Origin: Microterricola viridarii
GTDB lineage: Bacteria; Actinomycetota; Actinomycetes; Actinomycetales; Microbacteriaceae
Length of the DNA: 64,000 bases
Assembly (NCBI RefSeq): GCF_900104895.1
Contig: NZ_LT629742.1
Span: 1,178,001-1,242,000 of the forward strand
Direction of reading: 5' to 3'
The notes under the pieces: model-generated
What the model was told of the DNA's origin: nothing
Seen by the model: only the letters and a program-made list of their open reading frames with translations
Databases searched by the model: none
Position numbers and translations under genes: made by a program
Shown here: piece after piece, positions 26,276-34,737 of the stretch
Numbering within the stretch: position 1 is the first letter of the stretch
How the letters are laid out: every line of letters begins with the position of its first letter

Positions 26276-27231
26276 GCCGTGTGCTCCGTCTGGACCAGGT
26301 CGCGGGCGCGCAGGGCCGCCCCGATGAGTCCGGCATTCTCGCCGATCTGGGCGGCGACGATGCGCGGCCGCCGGTGAAAGGTGAGCATGCCGTCGAGTGC
26401 CGCCTCAAGCGGCTCGAACAGGGCGGGTCCGGCCTGGGCGAGCCCGCCGCCGAGCACGACGACCTCGGGCGCGATGATCGTGATGACCTGGGCGATGCCC
26501 AGTGCCAGGGCGTGCACGGCCTCGTCCCAGACCGCCTGCGCGAGCGGGTCGCCGGCCTGGGCGCGCTGCAAGACGGCGCGGGCGCCTTCCGCGGGCGTGC
26601 CGCTGCGCTCGGCGTAGCGGCGCGCGATGGCGCCGGCCGAGGCGATCGCCTCCAGGTGGCCGCGGCCGCCGCACGAGCAGTCGGGGCCGTCCGCCACGAT
26701 GGAATGGCCGATCTCGCCGGCGTAGCCGCCGGCGATGTGCGGCCGGCCGTCGACGAAGAAGGCCCCGGCAAGACCGGTGCCGATCACGAGGACGGCGGCG
26801 TCCTGCGTGCCGCGGGCCGCCCCGAGGCGGAACTCGGCCTCGCCGGCTCCGCGCACGTCATGGCCGAAGGCGACGGGCAGGCCGAGGCGATCCACGCCGA
26901 GCTCGCGGAACGGCGCGTCCCGCCAGCCCAGGTTGGCGGCGAACACGCCGATGCCGTTCTCATCGTCGACGAGGCCCGGCACGATGATGCCCGCCGCGCG
27001 CGGGGCGACGGCGGGGAACTCACGGGCATACCGGGCGGTGATCTCGGCCGCGAGGGCAAGGACCGCGCTCGGGGTCTCCGCGCCGGCAAGCGGCGTCGGT
27101 GTGCGGGTCAGCCCGAGCATGGTGCCGTCGCCGGCGAACAGTGCGGACTTCGTGTCGGTGCCGCCGACGTCGAAGGCGACGACGGCGGCACCGGCGCCGA
27201 GCGGGTGCGGGGGCATGGGAGCGGGAATCAC
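26272..27231 (-). CDS. ROK-family sugar kinase, possible N-acetylgalactosamine kinase
   Basis: A 319-residue ROK kinase: FDVGGTDTKSALF for ATP, catalytic Asp in FGHDVRGAGEAE, EIGHSIV for the sugar. The zinc-motif region reads CSCGGRGHLE, with His in place of the usual third Cys. The GTG at 27231 overlaps the stop of the SIS gene; an ATG at 27216 is an alternative start. In a non-PTS GalNAc route the sugar enters unphosphorylated and needs exactly such a kinase, in the role AgaK plays in Shewanella. Glucose kinase activity is an alternative. Confidence 0.87.
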   Translation of the reverse strand: MIPAPMPPHPLGAGAAVVAFDVGGTDTKSALFAGDGTMLGLTRTPTPLAGAETPSAVLALAAEITARYAREFPAVAPRAAGIIVPGLVDDENGIGVFAANLGWRDAPFRELGVDRLGLPVAFGHDVRGAGEAEFRLGAARGTQDAAVLVIGTGLAGAFFVDGRPHIAGGYAGEIGHSIVADGPDCSCGGRGHLEAIASAGAIARRYAERSGTPAEGARAVLQRAQAGDPLAQAVWDEAVHALALGIAQVITIIAPEVVVLGGGLAQAGPALFEPLEAALDGMLTFHRRPRIVAAQIGENAGLIGAALRARDLVQTEHTA

Positions 27232-28136
27232 TCGCTCAGGATGACAGAACGCGTGAGGTTGCGGGGTGCGTCTGCGTTCAGGCCCTTGGCGCGGGCGCGC
27301 TCCAGCGAGACGCGCTGGGCGCGGATCAGGTCGGCCAGAGGGTCGAGCGAGCTCGTCTCGAAGCGTGCGCCGGTGCGCGCGACATCCGCCGCCAGCCCCA
27401 CCGGGGCCTCGCCGAACATCCAGGTGACGCGGCCGGGGGCGGCGATTGCGATCGGGCCGTGGCGGTACTCCATCGCCGGGTACGACTCGGTCCAGGACTG
27501 CGAGGCCTCGCGCATCTTGAGGCCGGCCTCGTGGGCGAGCCCCACCGTCCAGCCGCGGCCGAGGAAGGTGTACTGCTCGGCGGTGAGCAGCTCCTCGTCG
27601 AGCGGGGCGTCAACGGCGGTCTGGGCGTCGGCGATGGCCTGGTCCAGGTTCTCGCCGAGCGACGCGCGCAGGAACGTGAGGGCGGTGGTGGCGAAGCGGG
27701 TCTGCACGACGGACTGCTCGTCGGCGAAGGGGAGCTTGACCAGATCGTCGACGTCGTCGACGAAGGGGGAGTTCACGTCGCCGACGATGCCGATGATGCG
27801 CTTCGCTCCGCGCTGGGCGCGCACCAGCTCGAGCACCTCTGAGGTGGTGCCGGAGCGGGTCAGCGCGATGATCGCGTCGTAGTCGCGGTCGACGAAGGCC
27901 TCGGATGCCGCGTACGCGTCGGTCACGCCCTGGCCGCTGCGCTCGCGCAGCTCGGCGTAGGCCTGGCCCATGAACCAGGAGGTGCCGCAACCGACGATGG
28001 CGACCTTCTGCCCGGCGGCCGGCATCAGCGACTGCTCGGCCGTGAGCGCCGCGGCGCGCGCCCAAACCTCGGGCTGGGAGGCCAACTCGATGGCCATGTG
28101 CTCCGGTGTCAGCGCTGTCTGCTGGGGGTCCGTCAT
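27228..28136 (-). CDS. SIS-domain aldose-ketose isomerase/deaminase, AgaS-like
   Basis: A 302-residue protein of two SIS domains, like the isomerase half of GlmS but without the glutaminase. First domain: VGCGTSWFMGQAYAELRER and ALTRSGTTSEVLE (phosphate loop); second: GLAHEAGLKMREASQSW with catalytic Glu, and YRHGP. Best reading is galactosamine-6-P deaminase/isomerase (AgaS), making tagatose-6-P and ammonia. It is first in the six-gene operon; GAGGAG lies 6 bases before the ATG and a promoter with a palindromic operator lies 80-110 bases upstream. A glucosamine-6-P deaminase role is possible, but nagB already supplies that. Confidence 0.88.
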   Translation of the reverse strand: MTDPQQTALTPEHMAIELASQPEVWARAAALTAEQSLMPAAGQKVAIVGCGTSWFMGQAYAELRERSGQGVTDAYAASEAFVDRDYDAIIALTRSGTTSEVLELVRAQRGAKRIIGIVGDVNSPFVDDVDDLVKLPFADEQSVVQTRFATTALTFLRASLGENLDQAIADAQTAVDAPLDEELLTAEQYTFLGRGWTVGLAHEAGLKMREASQSWTESYPAMEYRHGPIAIAAPGRVTWMFGEAPVGLAADVARTGARFETSSLDPLADLIRAQRVSLERARAKGLNADAPRNLTRSVILSE

Positions 28137-28510
28137 GGGAATCTCCTCGGTGTTGTGCGCCTGGGTGGCCGATTCGGCGACGTGCTCGCAATGACTGCTT
28201 CAATGATCGAAGCTGATCTTATCTGCGAGATAACCATCACTGCAACGCACGTTGGGGAGCGAAGACTGCAGCAACATGATTTGTTAGGAGTGCTAATGAA
28301 GTCTCGGTAACGATTTGGTCGCGGTATTGACTGGGCGCGTGATGCAGGTCATGATTTCGAGCATCCGGTGAATGATGTTGATTGTTTACCGGCTATAACA
28401 GTCACGAAACACCAGACGAGCACCCGCGAGTCGCTGTTTCCGACACAACGCACTGTCGCGTGAGGCTCCTTCGGCGGCAGGGCATCCCATTCAAGAGTGA
28501 GGAAGCACCA
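28137..28510. promoter_or_regulatory. divergent control region between the two amino-sugar transcription units
   Basis: No gene is seen in these 374 bases. On the minus strand a promoter can be read as TTGCAG (28240-28245), 18-base spacer, TAAGAT (28216-28221), overlapped by the palindrome TTATCT-GCG-AGATAA (28219-28233), a likely repressor site. A second, looser palindrome TTGTTAG...CTAATGA (28281-28299) resembles a half of the ROK operator at 12002. TATAAC at 28394 could be a -10 for the binding-protein gene, but no good -35 was found. Confidence 0.6.
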
Positions 28511-29767
28511 ATGAAGAAGTCTTTGCGCGTCGGCGCCATGGTCGCAACCGCGGCGCTGGCATCCATGACGCTCGCGTCCTGCGGATTCGGAGGCGGCACG
28601 AGCGGCGACGCCGGTGACGCCGGCGGCTCGGCCACGACGCTGAACCTGCTCGTCCCCAGCTACTCCGACAGCACCAAGGGGTTGTGGGAAGACGTCATCG
28701 CCGGCTTCGAAGCCGCCAACTCCGACATCAAGGTGAAGCTGGAGGTGCAGTCGTGGGACAACCTCGACTCGGTCATCACCACCAAGGTCTCCGGCGGCCA
28801 GGCCCCGGATATCTTCAACGGCGGCCCGTTCGCCGGTTTCGCGGCCGACGAGCTGCTGTACACGACCGAAGAGGTTGTCTCGCCGGCGACCTTCGCCGAC
28901 TTCCAGGACACGTTCATCGAGAACGCCGCGGTCGACGGCACCCCCTACGGCCTGCCGCTGATCGCCTCGGCCCGCGCGCTGTTCGTCAACAACGACCTGC
29001 TCGAGCAGGCCGGCGCGACCATCCCCGCCACGTGGGATGAGCTGCTCGAAGCGGCCAAGAAGGTCTCCGCGCTCGGCAACGGCATCGCCGGCTACGGCAT
29101 GCCGCTCGGCTCTGAAGAGGCGCAGGCGGAAGCCGCTGTGTGGCTCTGGGGCGGTGGCGGCACCTTCGGTGACGAGACGACCATCACGGTCGACACCCCG
29201 GAGAACCTCGTCGGTGCCCAGTTCATCCAGAAGATGGTGACCGAGGGCGCGACCCAGGCGGATGCCGGGTCGACCGATCGCACCCCGCTGATGGACATCT
29301 TCGTCCAGGGCAAGATCGGCATGCAGGTCGGCCTGCCGCCGACCGTCGGCCAGATCGCGGCCGGGAACCCGGACCTGAACTACACGATCGCCCCCATCCC
29401 GACCAAGGACGGCAGCGCCCTCACCGTCGGCGTCGCCGACCACCTGATGGCGTTCAAGAACGACGGCACGAAGCAGGAGGCGATCACCAAGTTCTTCGAC
29501 TACTACTTCTCTGCCGATGTCTACGTGCCGTGGGTTCAGACCGAGGGCTTCCTGCCCACCACCAAGTCCGGTGCCGAGCAGCTCAACGGCGAGGAGTCGC
29601 TGAAGCCGTTCCTCGACGCGCTGCCCGCCGCGGAGTTCTACCCGAGCACCAACCCCAACTGGTCCGCCACCGACGCAGCGTTCAAGGCGCTCTTCGGCCA
29701 GCTGGCACAGGGCAAGGATGCCGCGGGCGTACTCGCCGAGATCCAGGCGCAGTCCGACGCCGGATAA
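28511..29767 (+). CDS. sugar ABC transporter substrate-binding lipoprotein (CUT1, amino-sugar cluster 2)
   Basis: A 418-residue binding protein with lipoprotein signal (MKKSLRVG, hydrophobic core, LASCGF with the lipid Cys near residue 22) and a Gly/Asp/Ser linker. The family-1 solute-binding fold starts with TTLNLLVPSYSDSTKGLW; PFAGFAADELL and WGGGGTFGDETTI are typical family blocks. GAGGAAG precedes the ATG. It is divergent from the GalNAc-type operon and followed by two permeases, so GalNAc or a GalNAc-containing oligosaccharide is the likely cargo. Confidence 0.93.
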   Translation: MKKSLRVGAMVATAALASMTLASCGFGGGTSGDAGDAGGSATTLNLLVPSYSDSTKGLWEDVIAGFEAANSDIKVKLEVQSWDNLDSVITTKVSGGQAPDIFNGGPFAGFAADELLYTTEEVVSPATFADFQDTFIENAAVDGTPYGLPLIASARALFVNNDLLEQAGATIPATWDELLEAAKKVSALGNGIAGYGMPLGSEEAQAEAAVWLWGGGGTFGDETTITVDTPENLVGAQFIQKMVTEGATQADAGSTDRTPLMDIFVQGKIGMQVGLPPTVGQIAAGNPDLNYTIAPIPTKDGSALTVGVADHLMAFKNDGTKQEAITKFFDYYFSADVYVPWVQTEGFLPTTKSGAEQLNGEESLKPFLDALPAAEFYPSTNPNWSATDAAFKALFGQLAQGKDAAGVLAEIQAQSDAG

Positions 29768-29807
29768 GCAAGAGAACCGACACCGTGGGATCGATGAGAG
29801 CAGCGAG

Positions 29808-30758
29808 ATGAGCAAGACGACGAAGCAGAAGACATCGATCCCTGCGGGGGCGGCCACCGGCCGCCCCCGCAGCGGGACGGGCGGGAAAGACCTGCTCGAC
29901 GCGTTGCCGTGGATCGCCCCCGTGCTGGCCCTCATCGTCGGCGTGGTGTTCTTCCCCGCCGGCGTCATGTTCTACAACTCGACCCGCGACATCAGCCAGA
30001 GCGGGATCGACAAGGGGCCCGTCGGCTTCGACAACTACCTCGAGGTCTTCAACTTCGCCTACTTCTGGCCGATCTTCGGCAGGACGATCGTCTGGGTCAT
30101 CGCCGTGGTCGTGCTGACCGTGCTGCTCTCGCTCGCGCTCGCACAGCTGCTGAACAAGGCGTTCCCCGGGCGCCAGCTGGTGCGGCTCGCCGTGATCGTG
30201 CCCTGGGCGGCATCCGTGGTCATGACGACGATGGTCATCTACTACGGCCTCGAGCCGTACTTCGGAATCATCAACAAGTTCCTGGTGGACATCGGCCTGA
30301 TCGACACCCCGGAGGGCTTCGGCTGGACGAGGAACGCCGACACGGCATTCGCCTGGTCCATCGTGATCGCCGTCTTCGTGTCGCTGCCGTTCACCACCTA
30401 CACGCTCCTGGCCGGCCTGCAGGGCGTGCCGGGCGACGCCATCGAGGCCGCCAAGATGGACGGGGCGAGCCCGTCCCGCACCTACTTCAGCATCGTGCTG
30501 CCGCAGCTGCGCGGGGCCCTCAGCGTCGCCGTGCTCATCAACATCATCAACGTGTTCAACTCGCTGCCGATCCTCAAGGTGATGACAGGGTCGATCCCCG
30601 GCTACGACGCGGACACCATCATGACGATGATCTTCAAGTACATCCAGAACCAGCACAAGATCGACGTCGCCAGCGCGCTGAGCGTCGTCGCGTTCGTGAT
30701 CGTGATCGTGATCGTGGCGATCTACGTCAAGGTCGTCAAGCCCATGAAGGAGGTCTGA
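29808..30758 (+). CDS. sugar ABC transporter permease, MalF type
   Basis: A 316-residue, six-helix permease. The EAA loop is IEAAKMDGASPSRTYFSIVL around 215-235. The start is the ATG at 29808 (MSKTTKQKTS); codons further upstream overlap the end of the binding-protein gene. It has a Lys/Arg/Gly-rich cytoplasmic head. The next permease starts 3 bases after the stop. Confidence 0.93.
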   Translation: MSKTTKQKTSIPAGAATGRPRSGTGGKDLLDALPWIAPVLALIVGVVFFPAGVMFYNSTRDISQSGIDKGPVGFDNYLEVFNFAYFWPIFGRTIVWVIAVVVLTVLLSLALAQLLNKAFPGRQLVRLAVIVPWAASVVMTTMVIYYGLEPYFGIINKFLVDIGLIDTPEGFGWTRNADTAFAWSIVIAVFVSLPFTTYTLLAGLQGVPGDAIEAAKMDGASPSRTYFSIVLPQLRGALSVAVLINIINVFNSLPILKVMTGSIPGYDADTIMTMIFKYIQNQHKIDVASALSVVAFVIVIVIVAIYVKVVKPMKEV

Positions 30759-30760
30759 TC

Positions 30761-31681
30761 GTGAGCACCGCGACCCTGCCGGAGCAGAGCACCCACGCCC
30801 CGGCCGTCTCCCGGCCGCCCGTCAAGCGCAAGCGGCGCTACACCGAGGACCAGGTCTCGGCCGGCAAGGTCGCCTGGCGGATGGCGGCCGGCCTGGCCGT
30901 GCTGCTGATCTTCATCCTGCCGTACCTGATCATGTTCTTCGGCTCGGTCAAGTCCAAGTCCGAGATCCGCTCCGTCGACCCCACCTACCTGCCGACGGAG
31001 TGGCGCTGGGAGAACTACATCACGATGTGGTCGACGCCCGAGACGCCGCTGGTGCAGAACCTCGTGTCGACGATCATCATCTCGGTCTGCGCCACGCTGC
31101 TCGTGCTGCTCGTCGCGCTGCCCGCCGCGTACTACACGGCACGGTTCCGCTTCCCGGGGCGCATGGTGTTCCTGTTCCTCGTGATCGTCACCCAGATGCT
31201 GCAGCCGGCTGTGCTGACCTCCGGCCTGTTCCGGCAGTTCATGACGCTGGGGCTCTCCGACACCTGGCTCGCGATGATCCTCGTGAACGCGGCCTTCAAC
31301 CTGTCGTTCGCCGTGTGGATCATGCACAGCTTCTTCGCCGGCATCCCGAAGGAGGTCGACGAGGCCGCGCAGATCGACGGCGCCTCCCGGCTGACCGTGC
31401 TGTTCCGGATCAACCTGCCGCTGGTCTGGCCCGGCATCGTCACCGCGATCGTGTTCACGTTCGTCGCCTGCTGGAACGAGTTCGCGGCCTCGCTGGTCAT
31501 CCTCTCCACCGACGGCAACCAGCCGCTGTCCGTGGCGCTGACGAAGTTCGTCGGGCAGTACGAGACCAGCTGGCACTACGTCTTCGGCGTGTCCATCGTG
31601 GCGATCGTGCCCGTCGTGGTGCTGTTCATGCTGATCGAGAAGCGGCTCGTCGGCGGTCTGACGGCCGGCAGCGTGAAGTAG
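30761..31681 (+). CDS. sugar ABC transporter permease, MalG type
   Basis: A 306-residue, six-helix permease starting at a GTG with AAGGAGG at 30747-30753. The EAA loop is VDEAAQIDGASRLTVLFRIN near 200-220. It ends the importer operon, closed by a hairpin. As in cluster 1, no ATPase subunit is encoded here. Confidence 0.93.
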   Translation: MSTATLPEQSTHAPAVSRPPVKRKRRYTEDQVSAGKVAWRMAAGLAVLLIFILPYLIMFFGSVKSKSEIRSVDPTYLPTEWRWENYITMWSTPETPLVQNLVSTIIISVCATLLVLLVALPAAYYTARFRFPGRMVFLFLVIVTQMLQPAVLTSGLFRQFMTLGLSDTWLAMILVNAAFNLSFAVWIMHSFFAGIPKEVDEAAQIDGASRLTVLFRINLPLVWPGIVTAIVFTFVACWNEFAASLVILSTDGNQPLSVALTKFVGQYETSWHYVFGVSIVAIVPVVVLFMLIEKRLVGGLTAGSVK

Positions 31682-31711
31682 CCGGCGCGCCTCCTCGGGA
31701 GGTGAAAGTGG

Positions 31712-31750
31712 GCGAGGGAGGCCCGATTCTGCGGAATCGGCCTCCCTCGC
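31712..31750. terminator. hairpin between convergent units
   Basis: An inverted repeat of 17-18 bases with one bulged base (arms 31712-31729 and 31734-31750). It starts about 30 bases after the permease stop and faces the end of the broken DUF559 gene. Confidence 0.8.
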
Positions 31751-31777
31751 TCGCTTGTGCCTCCGGTGTGGGCGTGG

Positions 31778-32615
31778 TCAGCGGGCCAGGTGTGCCCCGC
31801 GCGCCATCGCGGCGAGGATCTGTGCCTCCACGGTGGGCCAGTCGAACAGGATCTGCCTATAGTCGAAGCGGAGAACCGTGTAGCCGCGCAGCACGAGGCG
31901 GCGATCCGCGGCGATGTCCCTCCCGCGCTGATCGGCCTGATGGTAGGCGAAGCCATCAATTTGGAGGACGAGCCGTTCCCCGATCAGCCCGTCGAGCCGG
32001 TGGCCATCAACCAGCACCTGCTGTTGCATCCGGATGCCGAGCCGCTCCAGGCGTACCCGCGGGATCGTCTCGATGCCTGAATCGGAGAGGCTGGTGCTCG
32101 CCGTTCGCACGCGGTTCGCGGCGGCGCTCCTGAGCTGCAGTCCCGCCAGGTAATCGGGGCTGAACGCGTCGCGGTTCTGCGCCGACTCCCACACCGCGAG
32201 CGCATTCTCGAACGGCTGGCAGTCGGCGATGTGCACGAGCGCATTCTCCAGGGGCTCGACGAGGCCGTACCGCGGACTCGGCAGGGGGCCTCTGCCCCAG
32301 TGGGCCCGGTGCGGGCCCGCATCGAAGTGGCCGGCATTGGGCGGAACCGAGAGGTGTAGCAGGCCGTCGTCCAGATGCCAGAGCCCGAATTGTGCCGCGG
32401 CGCTCAAGCAGCTGAGTCGCGCCCCGAGCCTGGCCGCCACGACGAGATTCTCGGGGGCCGCGGGGGTCGCGAACCATCGACGGCGGATACGGCGGACTCG
32501 GCGATCGGCGATCGGCGATCGCGGCGCGCACGGCGTAGCTGGTGTAGCCGGCGCGTTCCACGTCGTAGAGGTGGGCGATCCCGGAGCGGGTGTTGAGCCA
32601 GTCGGCGAGGTGCAT
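31778..32615 (-). pseudogene. DUF559 (Vsr/REase-like) protein gene, frame broken by a 7-bp tandem repeat
   Basis: Two frames each carry half of one protein. From ATG 32615 the first 38 residues (MHLADWLNTRSGIAHLYD...) form the usual N-terminal helix-turn-helix of actinobacterial DUF559 proteins. The rest, from RRIRRRWFATPAAPENL to the C terminus, is in another frame down to 31778 and includes the nuclease-like block LVLQIDGFAYHQADQRGRD with DRRLVLRGYTVLRFDYRQIL. The switch falls in three perfect copies of GCGATCG (32501-32521). Removing one copy restores a continuous 276-residue protein with no other change. The gene is either newly broken or switched off by repeat number. The substrate of these PD-(D/E)xK-like proteins is unknown. 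Confidence 0.85.
32501..32521. repeat. three tandem copies of a 7-bp unit
   Basis: GCGATCG occurs three times without mismatch inside the DUF559 gene. Seven is not a multiple of three, so each gain or loss of a unit changes the frame: two or five units give a full-length product, three (seen here) do not. Confidence 0.95.
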
Positions 32616-32738
32616 GCGCTCAGTGTCGCCCGCAGCTCCCGGTCGCGGAATGTCCGCGGGGACCGCTGTGCACAACTCGCGTGCGTGGCGCCCTGTGGAC
32701 AGCTCCCGTTCGTGCGGGCGGGAGGTGAAGGCGATCAG

Positions 32739-32769
32739 GGGAGGCCACTCCGCGCGGGAACGGCCTCCC
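32739..32769 (-). terminator. hairpin after the hexosaminidase gene
   Basis: An 8-base inverted repeat GGGAGGCC/GGCCTCCC (32739-32746, 32762-32769) with a GC-rich self-complementary loop lies 24 bases past the end of the minus-strand GH20 gene. Confidence 0.5.
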
Positions 32770-32792
32770 GTGCTCACTCTTGCCTCCCGTGG

Positions 32793-34427
32793 CTAGCGCC
32801 AGTCGAGCTCCGGCGTGCGGTGGTAGCCGACGCCCAGGGCGTCGAGGCGCTCGGCGAAGGCGAGCAGGCGGGGCGAGAACTCCGCGAAGCTCCGCTCGGC
32901 GCCGGGCTGCGCCCAGGCGATCTCGGCGACGGATGCGAGCCGGGGGAACACCATGAACTCGACGTCGGCGATGCCGGAGAGGGTCTCGGTCCAGACGGGG
33001 GCCTCGACGCCGAGCAGCGCCGCCTCGTCCACGCCGGGCACGATGGCGGCCGGGTCCCAGGAGTAGGCCTCCTCGATCGACGTCGGGCCGTCGGCCCAGT
33101 CCTGGCCGAGCCGGTCCGTGTCCGGGTAGTGCATGTCGAGGTAGGCGACGTCGGCGGGCGACATGATGACGCGGCCGCCCTGCTCGACGAAGCTCAGCGT
33201 GTGCGGCGCCGCGTCGGCGCGGGGCGCGACGAAGTCCCAGTACTGCCCGATGGTGCCGGGGGCGAGCTCGCGGGACTGGCCCATCTCGTGCCAGCCGATG
33301 ACGGTCTTGCCGCTGGCGGCGCCGATCGCGCTGGCGCGGGCGACGAACGCCGAGAAGTCCTCGGCGCTGAGCTTCAGCGACTCGTCGCCGCCCAGGTGGA
33401 TGTAGGGGCCGGGGGTGAGCTCGGCGAGCTCGCGCACGACGTCCTCGACGAAGCGCCAGGTGGCCTCGGCGGTGGTGTCGACGTTGCTCATGCCGACCTC
33501 GGTGCCGCGGTAGGTCTCGGTGGCGACGCCGCCGATGTTGAGCTCCGGGTAGCTGGCCAGGGCCGCGTTGGTGTGCCCGGGCAGGTCGATCTCTGGCACG
33601 ATCGTGACGAAGCGACTGGCCGCGTACTCGACGATCTCGGTGTAGTCGGCCTTCGTGTAGAAGCCGCCGCCGCCCAGCACCGAGGTGGAGCCGCCGATCT
33701 CGGTCAGCCGGGGCCAGCTGTCGATCTGCAGGCGCCAGCCCTGGTCATCGGTCAGGTGCAGGTGCAGCACGTTGAGCTTCAACAGGGCGATGTCGTCGAT
33801 GTAGCGCTTGACCTCGGCCACGCTGTAGAAGTTGCGGGCGACGTCGAGCATGGCGCCGCGGTAGGCGAAGCGCGGCGCGTCCTCGATCTGCACGGCCGGG
33901 GCGACCCAGGCCACGTCGTCGGCCACGCGCGAGGAGCCATCGAGGGCGGCCTCGATCTGTGCAGGGAAGAGCTGGCGCAGCGTCTGCACGCCGAGGAAGA
34001 GGCCCTCGGCGCTCGCCGCGGCCAGCGCCACGCCTTCGGAGTCGACGTGCAGCGAGTATCCGGGCGCCGCCGAGGGGTCGATGACGAGGCGGATGCCGGC
34101 TGCGGCATCCGTGCCGGCCGGGTTCACCGGCAGGTCGAAGCCGGTGCGGGGGCGCAACAGCTCGGCGAGGTACTCGCCGACGGCTGCAGCCTCGGCGCCC
34201 TGCTCGGCGGTGTCGCCCGCCGTGACGATGGCGTCGTCCGCGGCCAGGGTGAAGCCGGCGCCGGGGAGTTCGGTCAACGAGGTGGGGGCTGGCACGATCG
34301 CGATGGTAGGCATGCGTTCTTTCTTCTCCGGTGAACCGACCCAGGATGCCGCGACGGCCACGGTCGCCCCGCCCAGCGCGAGAACGGCGATCACGCCGCC
34401 CGCGAGCTGCCAGCGCTTGCGATTCAT
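32793..34427 (-). CDS. exported beta-N-acetylhexosaminidase (GH20)
   Basis: A 544-residue protein starting MNRKRWQLAGG. A basic end and a hydrophobic helix (residues 9-28) form a signal peptide or membrane anchor. A GH20b-like domain precedes the catalytic barrel, which starts at FAYRGAMLDVARNFYSV; the catalytic Asp-Glu pair is in HLGGDES (about residues 347-348), and LHLHLTDDQGWRLQI and the Trp/Tyr-rich end are typical. GH20 enzymes remove terminal GlcNAc or GalNAc by substrate-assisted catalysis. Placed beside two amino-sugar importers, it probably feeds them from outside the cell. The ATG at 34427 is chosen because the frame upstream of it shows no signal-like or conserved sequence. Confidence 0.93.
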   Translation of the reverse strand: MNRKRWQLAGGVIAVLALGGATVAVAASWVGSPEKKERMPTIAIVPAPTSLTELPGAGFTLAADDAIVTAGDTAEQGAEAAAVGEYLAELLRPRTGFDLPVNPAGTDAAAGIRLVIDPSAAPGYSLHVDSEGVALAAASAEGLFLGVQTLRQLFPAQIEAALDGSSRVADDVAWVAPAVQIEDAPRFAYRGAMLDVARNFYSVAEVKRYIDDIALLKLNVLHLHLTDDQGWRLQIDSWPRLTEIGGSTSVLGGGGFYTKADYTEIVEYAASRFVTIVPEIDLPGHTNAALASYPELNIGGVATETYRGTEVGMSNVDTTAEATWRFVEDVVRELAELTPGPYIHLGGDESLKLSAEDFSAFVARASAIGAASGKTVIGWHEMGQSRELAPGTIGQYWDFVAPRADAAPHTLSFVEQGGRVIMSPADVAYLDMHYPDTDRLGQDWADGPTSIEEAYSWDPAAIVPGVDEAALLGVEAPVWTETLSGIADVEFMVFPRLASVAEIAWAQPGAERSFAEFSPRLLAFAERLDALGVGYHRTPELDWR

Positions 34428-34737
34428 GGCCACCCCGTCTCTCCGCCGCGGGGCGCGCCGGGTGCTGCAGGAAATCAGTTGCCCGAGTATGTCAAGTTTC
34501 CTTACTACTGCGCAAGTGCGCGGATCACCCGGCCGGCGGGGTTTCGGGCGGCCCGGGGGAGCAGCTAGGCTGGACAGGTCGCAACTGGCGTTCGGATGGG
34601 TCACCATCGGGGAGCGACTGATCACGGTTAGTGGCCGCACGCCTGGGCCACGACGACTCGCTTTATCCTGTTAAAAACCGGGGTGGGGCGTGAAGCACGT
34701 CCACCGTTTGATCAGTACCTCTCTCTAGGAGTTGCCC
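34428..34737. other. 310-base divergent intergenic region before glyA
   Basis: No gene is recognised. It must hold promoters for the GH20 gene (minus) and glyA (plus). TATCCT at 34664-34669 could be a glyA -10, but no matching -35 is seen; TTGACA on the minus strand near 34496-34491 has no clear -10. A small imperfect hairpin (GTGGGGCGTG / CACGTCCAC) lies in the glyA leader around 34682-34705. I do not recognise a riboswitch here. Confidence 0.4.

Noticed and set aside
34428-34737. Possible folate or glycine riboswitch before glyA.
   Set aside because: None of the conserved blocks of known THF or glycine riboswitches was found; only a small imperfect hairpin is present.
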